A stretch of DNA of 64,000 nucleotides. Source: Castellaniella sp034674885. GTDB taxonomy: Bacteria > Pseudomonadota > Gammaproteobacteria > Burkholderiales > Burkholderiaceae_B. The translations under genes and the position numbers were made by a program. This document shows positions 18,393-28,257 of this stretch, one piece after another. Under the pieces are notes generated by a model. That model was given only the letters and a program-made list of their open reading frames with translations. It had not been told where the DNA came from and did no database searches. The stretch spans positions 4,601-68,600 of the forward strand of contig NZ_JAUCDS010000017.1 in NCBI RefSeq assembly GCF_034674885.1. Reading direction: 5' to 3'. The first letter of the stretch is position 1, and each line of letters starts with the position of its first letter.

Positions 18393-20693
18393 TCAGGTGA
18401 CGATGGCGCCTTGCAGCCAGGCGGCCGCCTGGTCTTCCGGCATGGGCCGCCCGATCCCGTAGCCCTGGCCCACGTCGCAACCCAGGTCGCGCAGCATGTC
18501 GCGCACGGCGCAGGTCTCTATGCCTTCGGCAATCACCTGCAGGCCCAGGGTATGGCTCATCTCGATGATGGATCGCACGATGGCCCGCAGATCCGCATCG
18601 CCCACCATGCCGGCAACGAACGACTGGTCGATCTTCAGCGCGTCGACGGGCAGGCGATTCAGGTAGGCGAACGAAGAATACCCCGTCCCGAAATCGTCGA
18701 TGGACAGACGCACGCCCAGGGCATGCAGGGCATACAGCGTGCGCAGGGACCTGGCCGGGTCGGCCATGATGACGCTTTCAGTGACTTCGAGTTCCAGCAG
18801 GGACGGGTCCAGGCTGTGATGGATCAGGGCATCTTCGACCTGCTGCGGGAAATACTCATCCAGCAGATTGCGGGCTGAAATATTGACGGCCATCACAATC
18901 CCAGGGTGGATGGCCTGCAGGCGCACGCAAGCCGCCACCGCCTGATCCACGACCCAGCGGGTGAACGGGTGGATCAGGTCGCTGACCTCGATGACAGGGA
19001 TGAACTGGGCGGGCGGCACCAGACCGCGTTCCGGGTGCTGCCAGCGCGTCAGCGCCTCGAACCCGACGGGAGTGCCGGCCGCCAACGTCTCGCTGCCCAG
19101 CGCGATCTTCGGCTGCAGATGCAGCAGGAACTGCCCTTGCGCCAGGGCGGCGCGCAGATCGGCCCGCAGCAGCTGACGGTCCTGCACCCGGGCACGATCC
19201 CGGATGTCGAAGACCGCGACGCCCAGGCCCTCGCGCTTGGCACGGCGCATGGCGGTGTCCGCGCAGCGGATCAGTTCGTCGGCGGCATGGGCATGTTCCG
19301 GATAGGCCGCCAGCCCAAAACTGCAGTTGATGCGCACTTGCAGCGCATTCACGGTGAACGGTTCGCGGATGGCTTCCAGCAGACCGCGCACCTGGGCATC
19401 CGCCCGGGCTGGGTCGGCCGTATCGAGCAGGAAGGTGAATTCGTCGCTACCCAGCCGCGCCAGCACGCAGGCAGGGCCCAGATGATCGCGGAACCGGCGA
19501 GCGACCGCCTGCAGCAGCCGATCGCCCACATCGTGCCCCAGCGCGCCGTTGACTTCCTTGAAGCCATCGATGTTGGAGATCACCAGCATCCAGGCCTTGT
19601 CCGGTTCCTGCATCGTCCGCGCCTGCAGGCGATGCAGGATGTCGCCCCGGTTCAGCAGGTTGGTCAGGGAATCATGCGAGGCCTGGTGGGCCAGGGCGCG
19701 CTGCATCAGATTGCCAGCCACCAGCAGCGCCACGCACAGCAGCAGGCCCATGATCACCAGACCGGTCCACAGCGCGCGCCGGGCCTCGGCATACAGGACG
19801 GATTCGGGGATCTCGTAGCGCACGGACAAGCCGTAGGCATCCCCCCGAGGGCCTGCCGGCACGGAATACACGACCCAGCGCGTCCCTGCAGCATCGGAAT
19901 ACGCGCTGCGCTGCAGCCCAGTCTGATCGATGGGATACGGGTCCAGACGTTCTCCCAGGTGGCTGGAATCGCCCGGCACGCGCTGCAGTATGTAACCCTG
20001 ACGGTCCAGGATCCACAGGCGTGCCTGCGGCAGCAGTTCCGGAATGGCCGCCCCGGCCCGCAGGTAGCCCAGGTTCATGCCCGCATAGGCCACCCCGGAA
20101 CTGATGCCGGAATCGCCCGACACGCGCACGGCCAGCACCAGCGTGGGCACACCGGACATGCGGCCGATGATGAAACCGCCCAGGATCACATCCGGCTGTT
20201 CCATGGCAGCATGAAAATAGGATCGATCCCCCAGGAAAGACCCCTGCCGGTCAGGGTCCGGCAGGCCGGAACAGACCTGCCGGCCATCCGCGCCGATCAC
20301 GCCCAGATTCAGGTAGCGCGGCAGATGCGCCAGCAAGGATGTGAAATACCCGCGGCATTCGTGCCAGCGGCCATCGCGCAGCACCGGCGAATTCGACAGG
20401 GACAGCAGCACGTCGCGCGCGTCGTTCAGCAGGGTGCGGTCGTAGGCGGCCGTCACCTGCGCCAGATTTTCCGCCGCCCGGTCGCTGCTGAGCATCAGGC
20501 CCTGGTACTGATGCCAGACGTAATAGCCCAGGCCGCCGATGATGGGAATGGCAGTCGCCAGAACCGCCATGAACAGCCGCAGGCGCAAACTGCCCAGCAA
20601 GCCCGGGCGAAGGTCCGTACGGCTTGCAGAGAAAAAACGCCTCAACGCGCCACCCAATGCGATTTTCCTTGTGCGAGTCCAGCCTGGCAACAA
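18393..20693 (-). CDS. Membrane GGDEF-EAL cyclic-di-GMP turnover protein with periplasmic sensor
   Basis: 766-residue inner-membrane protein. An N-terminal helix (MAVLATAIPIIGGLGYYVW, about residues 44-62) and a second helix near residue 310 bracket a ~240-residue periplasmic region of Cache type. Then comes a GGDEF domain whose motif reads GSDEF (RLGSDEFTFLLD), and a C-terminal EAL domain with FEALTRWQHP, NISARNLL, SIDDFGTGYSS, LKIDQSFV and IAEGIET, all expected of an active phosphodiesterase. Whether the GSDEF site still makes c-di-GMP or only binds GTP is uncertain. Divergent from the LuxR-type gene at 20857. Confidence 0.92.
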   Translation of the reverse strand: MLPGWTRTRKIALGGALRRFFSASRTDLRPGLLGSLRLRLFMAVLATAIPIIGGLGYYVWHQYQGLMLSSDRAAENLAQVTAAYDRTLLNDARDVLLSLSNSPVLRDGRWHECRGYFTSLLAHLPRYLNLGVIGADGRQVCSGLPDPDRQGSFLGDRSYFHAAMEQPDVILGGFIIGRMSGVPTLVLAVRVSGDSGISSGVAYAGMNLGYLRAGAAIPELLPQARLWILDRQGYILQRVPGDSSHLGERLDPYPIDQTGLQRSAYSDAAGTRWVVYSVPAGPRGDAYGLSVRYEIPESVLYAEARRALWTGLVIMGLLLCVALLVAGNLMQRALAHQASHDSLTNLLNRGDILHRLQARTMQEPDKAWMLVISNIDGFKEVNGALGHDVGDRLLQAVARRFRDHLGPACVLARLGSDEFTFLLDTADPARADAQVRGLLEAIREPFTVNALQVRINCSFGLAAYPEHAHAADELIRCADTAMRRAKREGLGVAVFDIRDRARVQDRQLLRADLRAALAQGQFLLHLQPKIALGSETLAAGTPVGFEALTRWQHPERGLVPPAQFIPVIEVSDLIHPFTRWVVDQAVAACVRLQAIHPGIVMAVNISARNLLDEYFPQQVEDALIHHSLDPSLLELEVTESVIMADPARSLRTLYALHALGVRLSIDDFGTGYSSFAYLNRLPVDALKIDQSFVAGMVGDADLRAIVRSIIEMSHTLGLQVIAEGIETCAVRDMLRDLGCDVGQGYGIGRPMPEDQAAAWLQGAIVT

Positions 20694-20856
20694 GCCAAGC
20701 CTGCAAACGGTTCAATATACACGGAAACCCGCAGGGCCCGCCCTTCCTTGCGCTTTACTTCAAGCGCACCGCACCCTACAGTCACACTACAAGAAGCAGA
20801 ATCCGGCGAACGGCAACAGACCCAGCCGCATCCTGACCACCAAAGGGGAGACTGCC

Positions 20857-21960
20857 ATGGACATCCAGACGCTGACCTCGTTGTCTGCAGCCCTGTATGA
20901 CGCCTGCTACGATCCAAACGCCTGGCCGCAGGCTGCCCAGGCTCTGCGGGCCAGCCTGAACAGCATGGCGGCCACGCTGGTCGTGCGCCAGGGTGACGGC
21001 TACCGCACGGTGCACAGCGACTGCGATGACGATTACGCGCAGCGCTACTGGCAGGAGTTTTCGGCCCACGATCCCATGCTGACCGGCCCCGGCCCCGGCC
21101 ACGACCAGCACCTGTACTGCGACCAGATGGTCATGGACCGCCGGCACTTCCAGCAGTCAGCGCTCTTTGGCGATTGGCTGCAGCCTCAGGACCGGCACAG
21201 CATCCTGTTGATGAAGATCCCTGGCGAGCACGGCACCGCCGCCATCTTCGCCTTCAATCGCGGGGGATCGCAGCCTATCTACGACACGAGCGACGTGAAG
21301 GCGTATCTCCAGATCCAGCCGCTGCTGGCCCATGCCATCGGACACCTCCAGGCGATCGAACGATTGCGCGCGCTGGCCCATGGCGGCCAGGCTGCCAGAA
21401 CGCAACTGGCCCACCTGATCGTCGACAGTCAACGCCGGATCCTCCAACAAGACGCCGCCACCAATCGGCTGCTGCGGCGCCATGCGGACCTGCTGGGGGA
21501 GCGCCACGGCGCGCTGTGCCTGTTCCAGACGCATGCGGTTCCCGAACTGAACCACGCCATCGGCCAGGCCTGCGCAGGCTCGACTGATTGGCATCGCGGC
21601 GCCTGTCTGCTGCTGCGCGATGCCGCAGGGCAGCCCTGCCTGGCCCTGAGCATCGCCCCCCTGCACGATGCCGGGATGTTCGGCCTGGGCGGAGAACATC
21701 TGGTTTCCATTACCATCCAGGCGCTGCAATTCGACGCCCGGCCCGACGCCCGGCAACATCTGCAGCTTTTGTTCGGCTTCAGCCCGCGCGAAGCCGAACT
21801 GGCATGCGCCCTGGTGCAGGGGCTGTCGCTGCAGGAAATCGCCCTGCTGCGGCACGTCAGCCTGACGACCGTGCGCAGCCAGCTGTCCTGCCTGTTCCGC
21901 AAGACCGGCACGTCCCGACAGGGGCAATTGGTTGCCTTGCTGGCGCGGCTTTCAGGCTGA
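20857..21960 (+). CDS. LuxR-type helix-turn-helix transcriptional regulator
   Basis: 367-residue regulator with a C-terminal LuxR/GerE winged helix (FSPREAELACALVQGLSLQEIALLRH, then TTVRSQLSCLFRKTG). The N-terminal ~290 residues match no domain I recognise with confidence; this two-part layout is common in Burkholderiales. Start at 20857 (MDIQTLTSLS) chosen for the AGGGGAG site seven bases before it; the same frame is open from 20539 but that stretch overlaps the start of the divergent GGDEF/EAL gene. Target genes are unknown; the adjacent c-di-GMP gene is a plausible partner. Confidence 0.82.
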   Translation: MDIQTLTSLSAALYDACYDPNAWPQAAQALRASLNSMAATLVVRQGDGYRTVHSDCDDDYAQRYWQEFSAHDPMLTGPGPGHDQHLYCDQMVMDRRHFQQSALFGDWLQPQDRHSILLMKIPGEHGTAAIFAFNRGGSQPIYDTSDVKAYLQIQPLLAHAIGHLQAIERLRALAHGGQAARTQLAHLIVDSQRRILQQDAATNRLLRRHADLLGERHGALCLFQTHAVPELNHAIGQACAGSTDWHRGACLLLRDAAGQPCLALSIAPLHDAGMFGLGGEHLVSITIQALQFDARPDARQHLQLLFGFSPREAELACALVQGLSLQEIALLRHVSLTTVRSQLSCLFRKTGTSRQGQLVALLARLSG

Positions 21961-22039
21961 TGCGCCGATAACCAGAACGGGGTTTCCTGTACGGCGCTCT
22001 ACAATGGCCGCATCCTTGACGCATGCCCGGGAATCACCC

Positions 22040-22528
22040 ATGTTCCACCTGTCTCCACAAACCTTCGCCAGCAAGGCCGCCCACTATGCCAGCCTGGCGG
22101 ACCAAGCCCGGCACCTGATCGGCGGCGAACCTGATCTGATCGCCAATGCGGCCAATTTCAGCGCCCTGGTGTTCCACAGCCTGCCTCAGCTGAACTGGGC
22201 GGGCTTCTATCTGTTCGACGGCACGGAACTGGTCGTCGGTCCCTTCCAGGGCAAGCCGGCCTGCATCCGCATTGCCATCGGTTCAGGTGTCTGCGGCACG
22301 GCCGCCCAGACCCGCCAGACCCAGGTCGTGCAGGATGTGAACCAGTTCGACGGCCATATTCCCTGCGACTCGGCATCGCAATCCGAAATCGTCGTGCCGC
22401 TGACGCGCGCCGACGGGTCGCTGCTGGGCGTCTGGGACGTGGACAGTCCCGTGACCGGCCGCTTCGACGAAGACGACCGCGCGGGCATGGAAGCGCTGTG
22501 CCGGGTGTTCATGGAACACCTGGGCTGA
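22040..22528 (+). CDS. msrC: Free methionine-(R)-sulfoxide reductase (GAF domain)
   Basis: Reduces free methionine-R-sulfoxide, repairing oxidised methionine with thioredoxin. The 162-residue GAF-domain protein has the family cysteines in KPACIRIAIGSGVCGTA and HIPCDSASQSEIV and the WAGFYLF...LVVGPFQGKPAC core. Start at 22040 gives the normal family length. It is separated from the TonB receptor gene, which converges on it, by a strong bidirectional hairpin. Confidence 0.9.
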   Translation: MFHLSPQTFASKAAHYASLADQARHLIGGEPDLIANAANFSALVFHSLPQLNWAGFYLFDGTELVVGPFQGKPACIRIAIGSGVCGTAAQTRQTQVVQDVNQFDGHIPCDSASQSEIVVPLTRADGSLLGVWDVDSPVTGRFDEDDRAGMEALCRVFMEHLG

Positions 22529-22539
22529 CGCAGTACACC

Positions 22540-22586
22540 TGCCCGATGCAACGCCGCCCGCGCGCCGGCCGGCATTGCATCGGGCA
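22540..22586. terminator. Bidirectional terminator between msrC and the TonB receptor gene
   Basis: A perfect 12-bp stem (22540-22551 with 22575-22586) continues, after one mismatch, with GCC/GGC, between two convergent genes. There is no pronounced T tract on either strand. Confidence 0.65.
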
Positions 22587-22601
22587 CGCATCGCGGGCGG
22601 A

Positions 22602-24782
22602 TCAGAACTCCATGCTGGCGTTCAGGGACACAGTGCGACCTGTTCCCAGCGTCAGGTATCCGCTGCCCGGGTACCCGCCCACCGACGCCCAGTAGTCGCG
22701 ATCCAACAGGTTGTCCACGCGGGCGCGCAGCGTCACCAGGCGGCCCTGGACGTCCCACAGATAGCGCAGGCCCACATCCAGGCGGGTCCAGCCGGGCACC
22801 TCCTGGGTGTTCCTTGCATCGGCATAGCTGGGTCCCGTGTAGACCACCCGGCCATCGACCGTCAGCCCTTCGACCCACGGCAGATCCCACTCCGCCCCCA
22901 TATTGGCCTGCAGGCGCGGCACGCCGATGGTTCGCTTGCCATCCGTGGCGGCATCCCCGGTATCGATCTGCCTGGCATCCAGCCAGGTCGCGCCGCCCAG
23001 GATGCGTACGTATTGTGCCGCCTGCCCGAATACCGTCAGTTCCACGCCCCGGTGGCGGTCCTTGCCCGACTGGGTGTAGACCTGGTCTTCACCCAGATAT
23101 CCGCGCGGTTTGTCCGTGGTGAAGAAGGCCAGACCCGCGCCCAGTTTGCCTCCGTCGTATTTGATGCCGACTTCCTGCTGCTTGGACACATAGGGTTTGA
23201 AGGTCTGGCCGTAATTGACGGCGTCCTTGTCGCTGACGGTATCCCCCTGTGCCAGCGACTCGATATAGTTCCCATAGACGGACCACGCCGGAGCAATTCT
23301 GACCGTCAGGCCCACTGCTGGCGAGACCCGGCTTTCATCGTAATAATCACCCGGTTTCGCCGCCCCGGTGACATAGTCGTAGCTCTCCGAATTCAGCTTC
23401 TGCTGACGAGCCCCCAGCGTCAGTCTCACCCGGTCATCCCATACGGACAGCGTGTCGCCCACGGCCAGGCTGGCAAGGCGCGTGCGGCTGACCAGCAGCG
23501 GCTCCGTCAGATCGCCGCCAAGGAACGTCAACGCCGGCAAGGCCCCCTCGACGGGACGGTACAGATTCGTCGGTTCTCCACCCCCCATCGCCCAGGCGCC
23601 GCGCTCATCCTTGCGGTAGTAGGCGGCCGACACGACCCACTCATGCCCCACGGGACCGGTGCGCAAGGCGCCGCGCAGGCCCACCTCGCCGGTGCGGATC
23701 ACATCGTCCCGCCGATTATCGAACCGGGAATACGTACCGTCCCCCGTCCCGTTATCGGTCAGCTTCAGCCCGGCCAGGGAATTCGCCTCGTGCGTGCGCC
23801 GCATCCCCCAGGCCGCCCAGGCCGTCACCGAATCGGTGATGTCGTACTCCCCGCGCAGCGTGCCAAACAGATCCCGCTCGTTGGAGTACGTCCAGGGCTG
23901 CGCGAAGTTCGTGCGGGCGTCGGGCGCATCCGGGACTTCGGCGCCGGGCGCCAGCGTGACGCTGGGACGCGTCCGTTTGAGTCGGTTTTCCTGCCAGCCG
24001 ATATCACCCGACACGCGCAGGCGGTCGCCCCGCCAGTCCAGGCCCAGGGATAACAGGTCCAGGCGCGAGTCCTCGCCGCCCACGGACGTGCCGCCACCGT
24101 GCCGCGCAGCATTCAGGCGCACTCCCAGCTGGTCCCGGTCGCCGAAACGGCGCCCGACGTCCACGGCCACCTGAGATTGGCCGCCGCTGCCCCATCCACC
24201 CGACACGCGCGTCAGCGGCGTATTGCCTGCCCGCTTGGGCAACAGGTTCAGGGCGCCGCCCATGCCCTGGCCCCCCGGCGGCGCGCCATTCAGGAACGTC
24301 GATGCCCCGCGCAGCACCTCCACCCGCTCGAATAACTCGGCGGCGATGTACTGGCGCGGCAGGATGCCATACAGGCCGTTGTAGGCGATCGCATCCGACT
24401 CCAGGGGGAAGCCGCGAATGAAATACGATTCCTGGAAATTGCCGAACCCTCGCGCTACTCGCACACCCGGATCGTTCTGCAGCACGTCGCCTACGCTGCG
24501 CGCCTGGACGTCCTGGATGAATTCACTGGTATAGCTGGTGATGCTGAATGGTGTTTCCATGAAGTCCTGGGTGCCCAGGATGCCGGCACGGCCGCCCCGC
24601 GCCACCTGCCCACCGGCGTATGCCGGCGACAAGCCTGCGGCCGAAGCATCGGCGCTCGACTCGATACGGATCGTCTCCAGGGTATCCACAGAGGCAGACG
24701 ATTGCTGCGCCTGTTGCGCATGGGCGCTTGCGCCCATGCATGCAATGGCCGCAGCCACCACACTGATTTTCAAGGCATTCAT
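22602..24782 (-). CDS. TonB-dependent outer-membrane receptor (siderophore-receptor type)
   Basis: 726-residue outer-membrane receptor: signal peptide (MNALKISVVAAAIACMGASAHA), a plug domain with DVLQNDPGVRVARG and RGASTFLNGAPPGGQGMGGALNLLPKR, and a C-terminal beta-barrel ending in the aromatic residue F (NASMEF). Overall motifs fit the ferric-siderophore group (FhuE/FoxA-like). It is divergent from a YncE-like gene across a Fur-box palindrome, the same arrangement as E. coli yncD-yncE, whose receptor is linked to PQQ uptake. Ligand is therefore either a ferric siderophore or PQQ; sequence alone does not decide. Confidence 0.9.
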   Translation of the reverse strand: MNALKISVVAAAIACMGASAHAQQAQQSSASVDTLETIRIESSADASAAGLSPAYAGGQVARGGRAGILGTQDFMETPFSITSYTSEFIQDVQARSVGDVLQNDPGVRVARGFGNFQESYFIRGFPLESDAIAYNGLYGILPRQYIAAELFERVEVLRGASTFLNGAPPGGQGMGGALNLLPKRAGNTPLTRVSGGWGSGGQSQVAVDVGRRFGDRDQLGVRLNAARHGGGTSVGGEDSRLDLLSLGLDWRGDRLRVSGDIGWQENRLKRTRPSVTLAPGAEVPDAPDARTNFAQPWTYSNERDLFGTLRGEYDITDSVTAWAAWGMRRTHEANSLAGLKLTDNGTGDGTYSRFDNRRDDVIRTGEVGLRGALRTGPVGHEWVVSAAYYRKDERGAWAMGGGEPTNLYRPVEGALPALTFLGGDLTEPLLVSRTRLASLAVGDTLSVWDDRVRLTLGARQQKLNSESYDYVTGAAKPGDYYDESRVSPAVGLTVRIAPAWSVYGNYIESLAQGDTVSDKDAVNYGQTFKPYVSKQQEVGIKYDGGKLGAGLAFFTTDKPRGYLGEDQVYTQSGKDRHRGVELTVFGQAAQYVRILGGATWLDARQIDTGDAATDGKRTIGVPRLQANMGAEWDLPWVEGLTVDGRVVYTGPSYADARNTQEVPGWTRLDVGLRYLWDVQGRLVTLRARVDNLLDRDYWASVGGYPGSGYLTLGTGRTVSLNASMEF

Positions 24783-24859
24783 CGGGATTCCAATCGTTGG
24801 AAAAAAGCCGCCTGCGGGATCCCGATCAATCGGAATACCTCAGGATGAATTATTGATAT

Positions 24860-24874
24860 TGAGAATGATTCTCA
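24860..24874. promoter_or_regulatory. Fur-box-like palindrome
   Basis: Perfect 7-1-7 palindrome TGAGAATGATTCTCA, embedded in AT-rich sequence, between the TonB receptor (start at 24782) and the YncE-like gene (start at 24933). It matches the canonical Fur site closely, so both genes are probably repressed by iron. Confidence 0.85.
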
Positions 24875-24932
24875 TAATAATTAGAACTCAATCATGTATA
24901 GTGTTGCAACCAACTTTTGACCGAGAACACTC

Positions 24933-26027
24933 ATGCCCTCTCATCTTCTCTCGATGTCACGGCCCGTTCTGGGCGCGCTGGCGCTGGCCCTTGGCCTGAG
25001 CGGCGCAGTCCAGGCAGCACCGGCCTCCCCCACTGTCCAACCGCTGACCATCACGGCCGATGGCGCGATTCGCCGCCCTGTCGCGCCGGGAATCTACGAG
25101 GCCGTCTACAGCCCCTCCACCCGGGCGCTGTACGTCGCGTCTGCCGAAGCCACGACCGGCACGCAGGGCGGCGTCATCTACAAGCTCGATCCGGAAACCT
25201 TGCAGACCCTGGGCATGACGCACACAGACGACAAGAACTTCGGCCTGGCGACGAATCCGGAGGGCACGGCGCTCTACATCACCAACAGCCTCGATTCCAG
25301 CGTCAGCGCCCTGGACACGGCCAGCGGCCGGATCACGATGCGGACGAAATTCACCGAACGCAGCAAGGACGGCTCAGCCTACGGCCCGCGCAAGGTCATC
25401 TACGACCCGGCCCGGAAAGCGCTGTACGTCGGAGGGGTCGGCGACCCAGGAGTGATCTGGCACGTCGACGCCGAGACCCTGCAGGTCAAGACCGTGATAC
25501 CGAATGCGGGCAAATGGGTCACCGGCCTGCTGCTGGATCCGGAAGAACATCGTCTGTACGCCGCCAACGGCAGTGGGGAGGTCCTGGTGATCGACACGCA
25601 GGAAGACCGCATCATCGACCGCTGGACACCCGGCGACGGCAAGGAATGGCTGCTGTTGAACCTGGCTTTGGACAAGGCTCGCCACCGCCTGTACGTGACG
25701 GACAATTCCAGGCAAAAGGCGGTTGCGGTCTTTGACACGAGGACCGGCAAGATGACTCGCCGGCTGGAGGAGCTCGGCGATTCCCTGGACATCCAGTTCG
25801 ACGCGCGGCAGGACCGGCTCTATGTTTCGCACCGGCAGGCGGGCACGTTCAGCATCGTCGATGCGGACAGCCTGAAAACCATCCGGACCTACGCCCTGCC
25901 CGCCATGCCCAACAGCGTCCTGATCGGTCCCGACCGCAAGACGGTGTACGTGACCATCAAGACGCCACCCAACAAGGACTATTCCGCCAGTGGCGCCGGC
26001 AGCATCGCCCGCATCGCCCTGCCCTGA
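24933..26027 (+). CDS. YncE-like periplasmic beta-propeller protein
   Basis: 364-residue protein with a signal peptide (ALALALGLSGAVQA) and repeated seven-bladed beta-propeller units: RALYVASAE, TALYITNSL, KALYVGGVG, HRLYAANGSGEVLVID, HRLYVTDNS, DRLYVSHRQ and KTVYVTIK. Length and repeats match E. coli YncE, an iron-regulated periplasmic protein encoded next to the receptor YncD. Divergent from the TonB receptor and next to a Fur-box-like site, so an accessory role in the receptor's uptake is likely. Two ATG codons (24933, 24954) are possible starts. Confidence 0.85.
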   Translation: MPSHLLSMSRPVLGALALALGLSGAVQAAPASPTVQPLTITADGAIRRPVAPGIYEAVYSPSTRALYVASAEATTGTQGGVIYKLDPETLQTLGMTHTDDKNFGLATNPEGTALYITNSLDSSVSALDTASGRITMRTKFTERSKDGSAYGPRKVIYDPARKALYVGGVGDPGVIWHVDAETLQVKTVIPNAGKWVTGLLLDPEEHRLYAANGSGEVLVIDTQEDRIIDRWTPGDGKEWLLLNLALDKARHRLYVTDNSRQKAVAVFDTRTGKMTRRLEELGDSLDIQFDARQDRLYVSHRQAGTFSIVDADSLKTIRTYALPAMPNSVLIGPDRKTVYVTIKTPPNKDYSASGAGSIARIALP

Positions 26028-26128
26028 TCGGCGTCTGGAGACCGCCGGCACACGGCCCACGCCGACTGATGGCTGTCGACACGAGACCTATGCAGTGGCT
26101 GCCCCGTGAAGGGGCACTGCACACAGGT

Positions 26129-27214
26129 CTACACCGCACCGATGCGATCGGCGATGGCGGCGCCCATGTCGGTGGTGCTGGCGGCGCCACCCAGGTCCCG
26201 GGTGCGCGGCCCCTGTTCCAGGACGTGTTCGATGGCCGCCATCAGCTCGGCGGCGGCTGTCTGGCATGCCGGTTCCTGTTGCCCCAGGAATTCCAGCATC
26301 ATGACTGCGGACCAGATCATGCCCACCGGGTTGGCGATGTTCTTGCCGTAGATGTCGGGCGCCGACCCGTGCACGGGTTCGAACAGCGAAGGAAACCGGC
26401 GTTCCGGATTCAGATTGGCCGAGGGCGCGATGCCGATGGTGCCCGTGCAGGCGGGCCCCAGATCGGACAGGATATCGCCGAACAGGTTGGACGCCACCAC
26501 CACGTCGAAACGTTCCGGCTGCAGCACGAAACGCGCGCACAGGATGTCGATGTGATGCTTGTCCCAGGCCACGTCCGGGTAATGCGCGGCCATGGCTTCC
26601 AGGCGCTCGTCCCAATAGGGCATGCTGATGGCGATGCCGTTGGATTTCGTCGCCGAGGTCAGTGCGCGGCGCGGCCGCCGCTGCGCCAGATCGAACGCGT
26701 ACTTCAGGACCCGGTCGATGCCGTGGCGCGAAAAGACGGCTTCCTGGATGACGATCTCCCGATCCGTCCCCTCGTACATCCGCCCGCCCAGGTTGGTGTA
26801 CTCGCCCTCGGTGTTCTCGCGCACGACCAGGAAATCGATATCCCCAGGCTGGCGCCCCGCCAGCGGGGCGGGCACACCCGGCATCTGGCGCACAGGCCGC
26901 AGATTGATGTACTGATCGAAGCCCCGGCGGAATTTCAGCAGCGACCCCCACAGGGACACATGGTCGGGCACCACATCGGGCCAGCCCACCGCCCCGAACA
27001 GGATGGCATCGAAGCCCTGCAAACGTTCGAACCAGTCGGGCGGCATCATGTCGCCATGGCGCTGCCAGTATTCCGCGCAGGCCCAATCCAGGTGTTCGTA
27101 CTGCAGCGACAACCCGTGCCGGCGCTGCAATGTGTCCAGCGCCCGCAGGGCTTCAGGCATGACTTCCTTGCCGATTCCATCTCCTGGAATCACGGCGATC
27201 TTGAATGTGTGCAT
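26129..27214 (-). CDS. Tartrate/D-malate dehydrogenase (isopropylmalate dehydrogenase family)
   Basis: NAD- and divalent-metal-dependent oxidative decarboxylase acting on tartrate and D-malate. 361 residues with the family signature (IPGDGIGKEV), the WGSLLKFRRGFDQYINLRPVR loop, VRENTEGEY, and the metal site DILCARFVL / ASNLFGDILSDLG. The EPVHGSAPDI loop precedes the cofactor region. These motifs point to TtuC/DmlA rather than LeuB: there are no leu genes nearby and a DmlR-like LysR regulator lies at 33569. It is followed upstream by the asparaginase gene, 36 bases away, same strand. Confidence 0.88.
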   Translation of the reverse strand: MHTFKIAVIPGDGIGKEVMPEALRALDTLQRRHGLSLQYEHLDWACAEYWQRHGDMMPPDWFERLQGFDAILFGAVGWPDVVPDHVSLWGSLLKFRRGFDQYINLRPVRQMPGVPAPLAGRQPGDIDFLVVRENTEGEYTNLGGRMYEGTDREIVIQEAVFSRHGIDRVLKYAFDLAQRRPRRALTSATKSNGIAISMPYWDERLEAMAAHYPDVAWDKHHIDILCARFVLQPERFDVVVASNLFGDILSDLGPACTGTIGIAPSANLNPERRFPSLFEPVHGSAPDIYGKNIANPVGMIWSAVMMLEFLGQQEPACQTAAAELMAAIEHVLEQGPRTRDLGGAASTTDMGAAIADRIGAV

Positions 27215-27249
27215 AGTGAAACAGCTCTATTGAATGTGCAAAGAAGGCA

Positions 27250-28257
27250 TCAGACAGAACGGTCCGAGCCCCAGGAAAACAGGCGGCGCAAGGCATCCCG
27301 ATCGCAGGCCTGCCCCAGGCAGGCCAGGGCCAGCATCAGCCGCAGGCGCACCTTGCGGCCCGACAGGCCACTGACCCCCAAGGCGCCAGCCGCCTGCAGA
27401 TCATGCAAGGAACCCGAATATTCATAGCAGGGCAGGACGGGCCCCGTCAGCGAGGAACTGCACACCAGCACTCGGCAACCCGCGTCAACGGCCCGCTGGA
27501 TCTCGGGCACCCAATCGGGCGGCACCTGCCCCCGGCCGGTGCCCTCGAGGACAATGCCGGACACGCCGGCATCCACCAAGGCTCGCAGGGCCTGAGGCCC
27601 TGCCCCCAGGCAGGCGCTCAGCAGTTCCACGGCCGGCAGATGGCCTGGTGGCGGCTGCAACAGCGGCTGACGCCGGGGTTGCTGATAGATCAGCACGGCA
27701 TCGTCGTCGATGAAGCCCAGACAGCCGAAACCGGGCGACTCGAAGCCGTTCAGCTGGAAGCTGCTGGTCTTGCGCACGAAGGCAGCCGCATGGATGGTTT
27801 CATTGAACACCACCAACACGCCCAGGCCGACGCAATCCGCAGAAGCCGCCACACGCAGGGCGTGGCGCAGATTCAGATAGGCGTCCGTGCCGGGCGCATG
27901 CGGCACGCGCTGCGAACCGGTCACGGCCACCACGACATTGCGCGTGCGCAGGCTGCTTTCCAGGAAGTAGGCCGTGTCTTCCAGGGTGTCGGTGCCATGC
28001 GTCACCACAATGCCGTCCACGTCGCCGCTGTCGATCAGCGACTGGCATTGCGCGCGCAACTGCTGCAGATCGTCCAGCGTCAAGGCGTTGCTGGCTTTCT
28101 GGAACAAGGACCGGACCTCGACCCGGATGTCGGCAGCCTCGGGCACGCCGCCCAGCAAGGCCTGGCCCGACAAGGCCCCGGCGATGTTGCGGCCCTCCGG
28201 GCCGGGCAGGCTGGCAATGGTCCCGCCCGTGGACACCACGACCACGCGTTTCATCAT
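27250..28257 (-). CDS. L-asparaginase/glutaminase family hydrolase
   Basis: 335-residue amidohydrolase with both active-site threonine motifs: STGGTIA near the N-terminus and VTHGTDTLEDTAYFLE near residue 85. It lacks an obvious signal peptide, so it is likely cytosolic. The start overlaps the stop of the CnbZ-like deaminase gene by four bases, so both are translated together. In this operon (TRAP transporter, deaminase, amidase) it may deamidate a pathway intermediate rather than asparagine. Confidence 0.85.
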   Translation of the reverse strand: MMKRVVVVSTGGTIASLPGPEGRNIAGALSGQALLGGVPEAADIRVEVRSLFQKASNALTLDDLQQLRAQCQSLIDSGDVDGIVVTHGTDTLEDTAYFLESSLRTRNVVVAVTGSQRVPHAPGTDAYLNLRHALRVAASADCVGLGVLVVFNETIHAAAFVRKTSSFQLNGFESPGFGCLGFIDDDAVLIYQQPRRQPLLQPPPGHLPAVELLSACLGAGPQALRALVDAGVSGIVLEGTGRGQVPPDWVPEIQRAVDAGCRVLVCSSSLTGPVLPCYEYSGSLHDLQAAGALGVSGLSGRKVRLRLMLALACLGQACDRDALRRLFSWGSDRSV

